Assembly (NCBI GenBank): GCA_021234155.1
Contig: JAJEKV010000004.1
Coordinates: 6,948,109-7,012,108 of the forward strand
Source of the DNA: Isoetes taiwanensis
Lineage: Eukaryota; Streptophyta; Lycopodiopsida; Isoetales; Isoetaceae
Direction: 5' to 3'
Length of the DNA stretch: 64,000 nt
Shown: positions 57,415 to 64,000 of the stretch, piece after piece
Position numbering within the stretch: the stretch's first letter is position 1
How the letters are laid out: each line of letters opens with the position of its first letter
Made by a program: the position numbers and the translations under genes
Notes under the pieces: generated by a model
Databases searched by the model: none
Told to the model about the DNA's origin: nothing
The model's input: only the letters and a program-made list of their open reading frames with translations

Positions 57415-57618
57415 CTACCTTATCAGATATGATCTTAAATGGGATTCCAAACCTAGCACAAAAGTTTTCATGGAGAAACCTTGCAGTAGTAAAAGCATTG
57501 ACCTCTTTAAGTGGGACTGCCTCAGCCCATTTGTGAAATAATCAGTAGCTACAAGGATGAATTGATTTTGAGCTAATGAAGGAGGATCTATGGGACCTAT
57601 AAAATCAAGTCCCCACAC
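57415..57618 (-). pseudogene. Tat-like integrase core, start only
   Basis: The frame reads WGLDFIGPIDPPS (first catalytic Asp region), ILVATDYFTNGLRQSHLK and, in a shifted frame, FGIPFKIISD, where it stops at the junction near 57415. The rest of the core and the C-terminal domain are missing here. A matching C-terminal half lies on the opposite strand at 46003-46619. Confidence 0.82.
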
Positions 57619-58649
57619 TTAAAATGGCCTAGAGAGATTATGGTAGTGAGAGAAGCTGGCTGCAACACTCTTTTGCCAAAGATTTGGCATTTATAACAAC
57701 ACTTTATTACATCATAGCAATCTTTAAAGAGAGTAGGCCAGAAATACCCTGATCTCAGTATCTTCTTGGCTGTTGTATCAGCAGCAAAATGACCTCTATA
57801 AACACCTTCATGGTATGCTTCAATGATCATCTTGGCCTCCTCAAGGTCCACACAACTTAGCAGCACTCCCTCCTTGTCAACCTTGCACAAAACTTCTCCT
57901 ATCAGCCTGAATTTCTTGCACTTTTCTTTGAATCTTCTTTCTTGGCTGTTGGCCATATCTTTGGGAACCTCATTATTCTCCAAGTACCTCCTAACGTCAC
58001 ATTGCCAATCCATTTCTTTCTTATGCAAAGCAACAAGATTAGTAGACAAAGTACAATCATTCTCATCCAATCCCTCTTGATCTTCATATTCAAATGAAGC
58101 ATTGGGAAGATCGGAGCTTGGATTATTAACAAGATTGACCACTTTGATACTAATATCATAAGTTTGAACTTTGCAAGCCCATCTACATAATTTAGCTTTT
58201 GGCTGATTTTTGGCAAAGAGAAGAGACATGGGGTTTTGCTTCATGAAGACTTGAGTGTGGCTACTTTGCAAGAGATGTCCTTGCCTATCTATCATGAACA
58301 TCAGGGTTGTTGCACTCTTCTCCAGCTTGGGGTACCTAAGCTTAGTTTCAAACCACATTTTGATTGCAAAAGAGACAATTCTATCATCTTGTAGCAATGT
58401 GAAACCTATGGCCTTATTTGTGACACTAATGTAGGCTTGGAAAGACTTTTCAAAGTCTGGAGTTTTCAGCAAATTAGATTGGCATATGGCATCTATAATT
58501 TTATCAAAAGATTCTTGGCAAGTTTCATTCCAATCCACTAACATGTGCTTGCTCTCATTTTTTGTAAACTTCCTCATCTCTGTGAGGTTGGAAATAGGGC
58601 TGATAGTATACGAGAAGTGAGGAACATACATTCTTGGAAAACTGGTCAT
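57619..58649 (-). pseudogene. Gypsy RNase H and integrase HHCC zinc finger
   Basis: From 58649 down the frame starts with the tether region after the reverse transcriptase (NWNETCQESFDKI-like block). It continues with RNase H sequence (FAIKMWFETKLRYPKLEKSATTLMF), then a spacer, then the integrase zinc finger with H of EAYHEGVYRGHFA and the pair CCYKCQIFGK near 57690. The element's own gypsy RNase H is thus present besides the additional one at 61568-61930. Confidence 0.82.
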
Positions 58650-58689
58650 ACCTAGGAAGCTCTTAACTTAGAGTGTTATTGGAGGAGCA

Positions 58690-59569
58690 AGTTTTTTCAA
58701 GGCTTCTATCTTGTTTGCAGCAATTTGGATGCCTTTGGTGGAGACCTCATGTCCTTAACAAAGCCACTTTTGAGCACAATAAGACACATTTCTTTGGATT
58801 TAGGATCACACCTCCCTTCCCACACATAGCACATAACTTAATAAGATAAGCAAAATGATCTTTGCAAGAAGTACTCAAACACAAGTCATCTAAGAAAATT
58901 CTAAACAATGGAGGCATATCCTTGAAAATGGTGTCCATTGCTCTTTGGAATGTGGCTGATGAATTCATAAATCCAAAGGGCATCCTTCTCATTGCAAAAG
59001 TTCCCCATGGTATGATGAAAGAGGTCTTGGGCTGATCCTCCTCTTTAATATTGATCTGGTTGAATCCTGAGAAGCTATCTAGGAAGGAATACATCTCTTT
59101 ACCTACAACTGCATGTAACACTTCCTCCAAGAAGAGTAATGGATAACAATCCTTGATAGTTGCCTTGTTTAGATCCCTATAGTCCTAATTGTTTTGTTCT
59201 TTTTTTCTACAGGTACTATGCAAAACAACCATTTTGAATTTACAATCTCTGATGTCACACCAGCATCCTTCATTTTGCACAATTCTTCTTTGATTAAGCC
59301 AAGCAAAGATGCATTTATCATCCTTAGTTTTGCATGACAGGCTTCATATCTTCTTTAATCTTGATTTTAAATTCACACACACCTTTGCCAACACCAATTA
59401 GCTCATTATAGTCCCAAACAAACATATCTTTCCATTCATCAAAGAATTTAGCAACAAAAGACACATCTTCTTCTCGAAACAAATCACCAACATATAGTAC
59501 TCTATCTTGACCATTCTTTTGATCTTTTACCCCTTTTACTTGCTTTTCTTCATTTGCATTTATGATCAA
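58690..59569 (-). pseudogene. Tat-like reverse transcriptase with N-terminal linker
   Basis: The linker (59569-59324) shows FDEWKDMFVWDYNELIGV, typical of the pol stretch before gypsy reverse transcriptase. After frame changes, 59130-58747 reads YSFLDSFSGFNQINIKEED, then TFAMRRMPFGFMNSSATFQRAM and the active site FLDDLCL, where Tat elements usually have Y(V/L)DD. The first palm motifs at 59140-59320 are broken by stops. Confidence 0.88.
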
Positions 59570-59645
59570 GTTTGGGTAAAGCTGTTGTAGATCATCTTTT
59601 TCTAAGTCCTCCTCTTTTATTGCTCCTTCAGCTAAGTGTTCAAGG

Positions 59646-61567
59646 CATAGCTACCGGGAACCAAGTTCCCAACTCCGTTCCCGTTCCCAACTCCGTTCCC
59701 GAGGGTCCAGAGTTCCGGGAACTCTTACCCAAGTTCCCACAACAGGTGCTACCGGGAACTACGTTCCAGACTAAGTTCCCATAAATGGGAACTTGTGTTC
59801 CCGGTAGCAAATTTTAGTTAGCATCAAATTGATTAAATTAACAAAGCAACAACAAAAAAAAAAAGTGTCAAATACCAAGAAAACCATTTTTTCCCCCCTT
59901 TCGTGGCTGTTTTTTTTGGCGTCTGCGGCCTGATCGATCAGTGGTGTCTGCTGCTGCTTGAAGTCGGATCTACTGCTGCTTGACTGAAGTCGGATCAGAG
60001 CTATTAATCGAAGTTTTGAAGTTGAACTTGAAGCTCCTGCTTTGCTATTTTAGTTTTGAAGCCAAGTCTGCTATCGGATTGGAGAAGCTCTGCCTTGCTA
60101 TCGGATTGGAGGAGGAGCCCTGCTATCTGTGCTATGTCTGAACTCTGAAAGTGAGTTTGTCTGTGCTATCTGTGCTATGTCTGAACTGAAATACCTCTGT
60201 TGTTTGGAAGACCTCCCCTCCCCATTTTCGTATGAGGGCCGAAACTGTAATCTCTGCCCTATTCCTTCCCCTATTCTGTTAGATATTGCCAAATATAGGT
60301 CCTTCTCCTGTGCCAGTCTGCCTGCCATAAGCAGCCTACCCTGGCATACAAACGGTGACCCATCATCTAGATTTTGAAGGTGTGATTGCACCTGAATATT
60401 TTTCCAACTAGAAGCCTTCATGTCATATGCAATTAGCTGATATGGAGCCTCTGATAGGCAGTAAAAACAACTGCCATAAAACACTGGCCTCATTCCTGAA
60501 AAATCCTGAAAAATCCATGCCTCTGAAGCACCCCCCATTAACCAGGTCTGTGATGAAGAATCATACACCTCTGTTAGCATTACTTCTGGAGAAGAATCTG
60601 CAATTCCAGTCACCAAGACCTTGTAGGAATTTGTAGTAGGGCATGCTGCCATACCCATTACGTAGATCAGATTAATCTGAATTTGGGAAGGATTTTACGT
60701 GAAGAACAGAGGGGGTTATAGACCAGCAAAAGGGGACAAGCTTCTTCTTGGCTACTTAAACATATTAGCCCCCCTGCAGAGGCCACAACTGCAAGAGGAA
60801 GCTCCAAATGGGGCGGATCGAAAGAAATACTTCCTTTTATGGAGTTAATCGGATCATAAGCCACAAATTTGGGGTCCTGATTAAAACACCTTTGCTGCAG
60901 GTCCGACCTCTTGGCGTCTGCTGCTGCAAGAGCTGTAAGGCTTTGTTATCAGGCTGGATCAGTGATAGGAGCATAAAAGTAGTATGTAAGCATGAAGACG
61001 AGGAAGCAGGTGAGGAAGAAGACCTTTGCGAGATTCTAGAAGTTGTCGAAGAACTTAATGGATAAAGGTAAACTTTCTTTTTTTATCTATTCCTTACTTT
61101 TTATTGGTGATGATCTGAACTTAAAATTGAATTTGTTGTTTTCTTTTATAGGGTGAAGAAAGTGAAACGATATTTTGAATCAAAAGGAAATGGAACTCTT
61201 GAACTAGTTAGAATAGTTACTATATTACTATATTCTAGTTCTAGTTATGTGTTTTCTACTACGTACGTTATTATGTTTTAGATAATGACACTAGAAGCTT
61301 ATTTTTTTACTTAAAATTGTTGTTTGCAAACTCTTGATGGAAGTCAAAGAGTGGTTTTATCTATTACGTTCACACATCACTATTTATTTCACTTTTTTCT
61401 ATTCTAAGTGTTCTATGATGATCTACATGCAAAGGGAACTCAAAACCGTTTGAATTTTTAAAAAATTTGAAGGTTGGACATTCCCGTTCCCATCCGTTCC
61501 CCTTCCCGTTCCGAATTTTGGGCCCGAGTTCCCATTTCCATTCTCGTTCCCATTCCGGGTAGCTATG
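59646..61567. mobile_element. hAT-type non-autonomous element carrying an F-box gene fragment
   Basis: The termini CATAGCTACC (59646) and GGTAGCTATG (to 61567) form a 10-bp perfect inverted repeat. A perfect 8-bp target duplication GTTCAAGG lies at 59638-59645 and 61568-61575, the hAT size. Both subterminal zones are crowded with GTTCCC/GGGAAC motifs, as expected for transposase-binding repeats. The interior carries an F-box/kelch-type fragment and a short ORF on the other strand (60897-61064). No hAT transposase is recognised. Removing it rejoins the host pol frame. Confidence 0.87.
60098..60864 (-). pseudogene. Captured F-box/kelch-type protein fragment
   Basis: F-box/kelch proteins are substrate receptors of SCF ubiquitin ligases. 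From 60864 down the frame reads YDPINSIKGSISFDPP, LAVVASAGGLICLSSQ, LLVYNPLCSSRKILPKF. After a one-base shift near 60660 it reads GMAACPTTNSYKVLVTG, TEVYDSSSQTWLMGG, CFYCLSEAPYQLIAYDM, LLMAGRLAQE. These are the kelch/associated-interaction segments typical of plant F-box proteins. The F-box itself and the C-terminus are absent. It lies wholly inside the hAT-type element, so it is a captured host fragment. Confidence 0.75.
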
Positions 61568-61930
61568 GTTCAAGGAGAACACTCCTACATAATGCATCAG
61601 CCTCACAATTTTGCCCTCTTGGCACATGCAATAACTTCCATGACTTGAAGCTTACTAATTCTTCCAGTGCCTTATCTCTTAGCAAGATCATATCCTCATT
61701 TTTGGCCTGATATTCTTCCAAGACCTGTCTAAAAACCAATTGTGAGTCACCAAAAATAACAATGCTAGTTATGCCTAGATGCTTGGCTTCTTGCAAGCCT
61801 GCGATGAGAGCTTTATACTCAGCCATCTTAGAGGTAATATTAGGGAAAATCCTGCCTACTTTAGCCAATAATCTATTGGAATGATCCTTGAGAATAGCAG
61901 CAAAAGAAGCAACACTTAACCTTTTAGATA
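61568..61930 (-). pseudogene. Additional (archaeal/plant-type) RNase H of the Tat-like element
   Basis: On the minus strand the domain starts FDGGVSKRLSVASFAAIL (first catalytic Asp). It continues with SKMAEYKALIAGLQEAKHLG (Glu), IVIFGDSQLVFRQVLEEY (Asp) and VPRGQNCEADALCRSV (last Asp). All four acidic residues are present. It is one frame off the protease ORF, which overlaps its start (61916). Across the hAT insertion the frame continues (at 59637 down) into the linker before the reverse transcriptase. The order is therefore protease, RNase H, reverse transcriptase, RNase H, integrase. Confidence 0.82.
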
Positions 61931-62748
61931 CTCCTCCATCAAACCATAAAAAACAAAACTTTCATCTTGAGATATGTTGACCTCCATGGACAGTTTTGGC
62001 TCCGACATTTGAGCAGGGGCAGCAAGCTCATCCTCACCACAAGGGCTTGATATCAAAATATCCTCTTTAATGAAGTTCAAGGCTTCAAATTCTCCAACCT
62101 TGTCGTAGAGGGTCACCTTTTTTCTTCCATTAGATATGGTACATTCTCCCTTTGACCATATAGGCCTTGCATCTACTATAGATAACCATTTTCTTCCTAA
62201 AAGCAAGGGATAAATATCAGATTTCTCATCAATACCTTCAAATGCAACCACAACAAAGTTAACAGCCACTACAATGCCTTCAACATCAATTGGAACATTA
62301 CTCGCAATGCCTGTAGGGTTGATTTTAGTATTAAAAAGGGATTTTAGCACCATAGAAGCCTTCTTATCAATTTCTAAACCACATAACCTCATAACGTGAT
62401 GAGGCATCACATTAAGTGGTGATCCTCTATCAAGCAACACTTTGGTTAACGCCTTCTTACTAATCCTTGCTACACATGTAAAGGCACTTGGATCATACTC
62501 TTCCTGGGTCAAGACATGCTCCTCAATATGATTTGTGAGAGCCAATTCATTCTCTTTGATTAGATTGAACACTTTGTTTTTATAAGATGGAGCAAAGTTA
62601 GCAAATCCACACTTATCTTTGAATTCTTCAACAAAGATTCAAAAATCCTCACTCTCCTTTTCTTTCTCAATGTCTTTTTGGCAAGGAGGAGGAGGCACAA
62701 CTTGATTTGATTCATTTTCCTTGACTTTAGGTGCACTAGTCTCCTCAT
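61931..62748 (-). pseudogene. Tat-like aspartic protease region
   Basis: The frame from 62572 down reads FTCVARISKKALTKVLLDRGSPLNVMP, where the active-site triad is DRG instead of D(G/T/S)G. It continues with PIDVEGIVVAVNFVVVAFEG and YPLLLGRKWLSIVDARPIWSKG, the flap and C-terminal parts of retroviral-type proteases of this lineage. The upstream piece 62748-62560 is a Lys/Arg/Leu-rich linker. Confidence 0.8.
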
Positions 62749-63096
62749 TGGCTTGAATTGGCTCTTTACCTTTTGAGCTGGGCATCCCTCTGGTATGGAT
62801 AGCCATAATCTCTTCCTGATCGTCTATCTCCTACAGAAATCTTACTGAGGCACTTGGTTCAGTAGCCTTGGCCTTCTCTTGCCTTCCAAAGTACTCTTTT
62901 ACACTACACTTGTCTTCATAATGGCCTATGGCTTTGCAAAAAGTACAAACAGGGCATGCTTTAACAAAATGCCCTCTCTTAACCCACTTAGTGCATGGCC
63001 TATACCAGCAATAGTCTGAAGAATGTGTGTTTCTTGAGCAATGAGCATATGGGGATAGATTCTCTTCTCGGGTCTTGAACTCTTTATTTCTTGGAG
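62749..63096 (-). pseudogene. Gag zinc-knuckle region of the Tat-like element
   Basis: On the minus strand near 62965-62915 the sequence CTFCKAIGHYEDKC fits CX2CX4HX4C. It is preceded by PCTKWVKRGHFVKACPVC. A stop follows shortly downstream, so it is separated from the protease frame. Confidence 0.75.
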
Positions 63097-63897
63097 CTAT
63101 TTTGTGACCTCAGCTAAGGTTTCAAATACTTTGGATATCTCAACCCCGTCATCAGCCACATGACTGTCTGGATCTTCAATCTTTGGCTTCTTTTTGTCCT
63201 TTTGAATAGCATAGATTGACACTGGTCCAGGCCCCATGCCTTCATGCTCATAGTCTGGAAAGAAATGATCATGAGGTGAGTGTACATCATCAGGAAGATA
63301 GGAGATCGTATCAGCAATTTCAGTAGCCTTAGTAAAGGCTTTATGTATGGTATCAAATCCTTCTTGCCTTTGTATTTTGTGCATTTTCCTGTGCACCCTT
63401 GGTCTGATGCTCAAACCTCTAATAAATGAAGCCACAAGATGCAAAATATTGTTAGGTACTTGATTTTCTTGGAATTTGACAAGATACATACTCTCACCAT
63501 GTTTAATGTGGAAGGTCTGCAGCTCAAAGATCAAATCTTATGGGTCAAGAAGGTTACCAAATCTTGCCAAGAACTTCTTTACAATATCATCCCATGAATT
63601 AGCACCTATGCTCACGACATATTCCATCCATGCTCGCTCTTCATCATTCTTGAAGCACTTTTTGAATTCAGAGAATTTGCATCCCTTCTTGTATCTATAT
63701 TCCTGATAGTATTCCTCAAAAGTCTTCAAGAAATTGTTAGCATTCATGCTTGGATCAAATGTAGGAGGAGGAATTGGCATATTTAGTTCAAAGTAATGGC
63801 AAGACATGCCTGCATTAGCTTGAATACTTACTCCTGGTGCTGCTGTAGAGGTCTCAAGGTTCGCTTGTGCTTTAGCATTGTTTCTCCTAGGAGCCAT
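63097..63897 (-). pseudogene. Gag capsid region of the Tat-like element
   Basis: The ATG at 63897 starts MAPRRNNAKAQANLE. The capsid-like region follows (NNFLKTFEEYYQEYRYKKG, WMEYVVSIGANSWDDIVKKFLARFGN). A stop at 63538-63540 and a new frame (63534-63097) continue gag with FIRGLSIRPRVHRKMHKIQR and TIHKAFTKATEIADT. Gag proteins assemble the particle in which reverse transcription occurs. The leader upstream of 63897 has no clear primer site before the window ends. Confidence 0.8.
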
Positions 63898-64000
63898 GAA
63901 TTCAAAATCCAGGTAAAGATCTCGGTAGGACCTCCAAAATGTTGAAGGTGTTCCTGGCAAAGCTTCAACCTCAATGGCTTAGAATTTCCAGATTGCTTTC

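Larger units (their letters stand above)
57415..64000 (-). mobile_element. Tat-like Ty3/gypsy element with dual RNase H, interrupted
   Basis: In minus-strand order: gag (63897-63097), zinc knuckle (~62920), protease (62572-61916), additional RNase H (61930-61568), linker, reverse transcriptase (59569-58690), gypsy RNase H and integrase zinc finger (58649-57600), integrase core start (57618-57415). It is cut in the integrase core at 57415. The 5' LTR lies beyond the window end. A hAT-type element (59646-61567) sits inside pol. Several frame changes show that this copy is inactive. Confidence 0.88.

Overview
This is plant nuclear DNA made almost entirely of transposable elements. The base composition, the spliced plant genes (a UBC-type E2, a class III peroxidase fragment, a PPR fragment, a UDP-sugar pyrophosphorylase fragment), the Ty1/copia, Ty3/gypsy and L1-type families, and the nesting depth all point to a vascular plant with a very large genome. 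A fern is my best guess; a lycophyte or gymnosperm is not excluded. The only host gene I judge intact is the ubiquitin-conjugating enzyme at 27165-28375.

Layout. 1-690: 3' end of a LINE with an (ATTCT)n tail. 1561-18.6 kb: nested copia elements. A plus-strand copia (B) is split at its reverse transcriptase YVDD codons by a complete minus-strand copia (A, 2079-17335, 5-bp target duplication TGCAC). A is itself split in a TA run by about 9.8 kb of unrelated DNA, which carries pantothenate-kinase-like exons, a GAATCT-rich satellite and a Mutator-type foldback element (9-bp duplication). 18.6-22.6 kb: hAT transposase remnant and a broken peroxidase. 22.6-25.8 kb: minus-strand 5'-truncated LINE with a 19-bp duplication. 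27-28.4 kb: the E2 gene. 29.07-30.32 kb: a second Mutator-type foldback element. 31.2-38.8 kb: near-full-length LINE with two extra ORFs, inserted in a PPR relic. 40.1-41.1 kb: UDP-sugar pyrophosphorylase pseudogene, then a 1.9-kb solo LTR. 45.2-46.6 kb: gypsy fragments.

47.9-56.5 kb is the most unusual part. It is a Ty3/gypsy element with a 1.58-kb LTR, a tRNA-Met-type primer site and a 4.5-kb leader before gag. The leader holds two gene-like units. Each is preceded by two copies of a conserved 67-nt hairpin and a TATAAATA box. The first unit encodes a histone H3-like protein: an H3 N-terminal tail (ARTxQTARK), about 300 residues of charged insertion, then an H3 histone fold. The second encodes a protein of about 508 residues that I do not recognise. 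Gag-pol follows and is cut within the reverse transcriptase.

57.4-64.0 kb is a minus-strand Tat-like gypsy with a second RNase H between protease and reverse transcriptase. It is interrupted by a 1.9-kb hAT-type element (8-bp duplication) that carries an F-box/kelch gene fragment. Its missing integrase C-terminus may be the plus-strand piece at 46.0-46.6 kb.

Nearly all element genes carry frameshifts or stops, so the window reads as decayed nested insertions around one live housekeeping gene. All calls come from reading the sequence; no database search was run.
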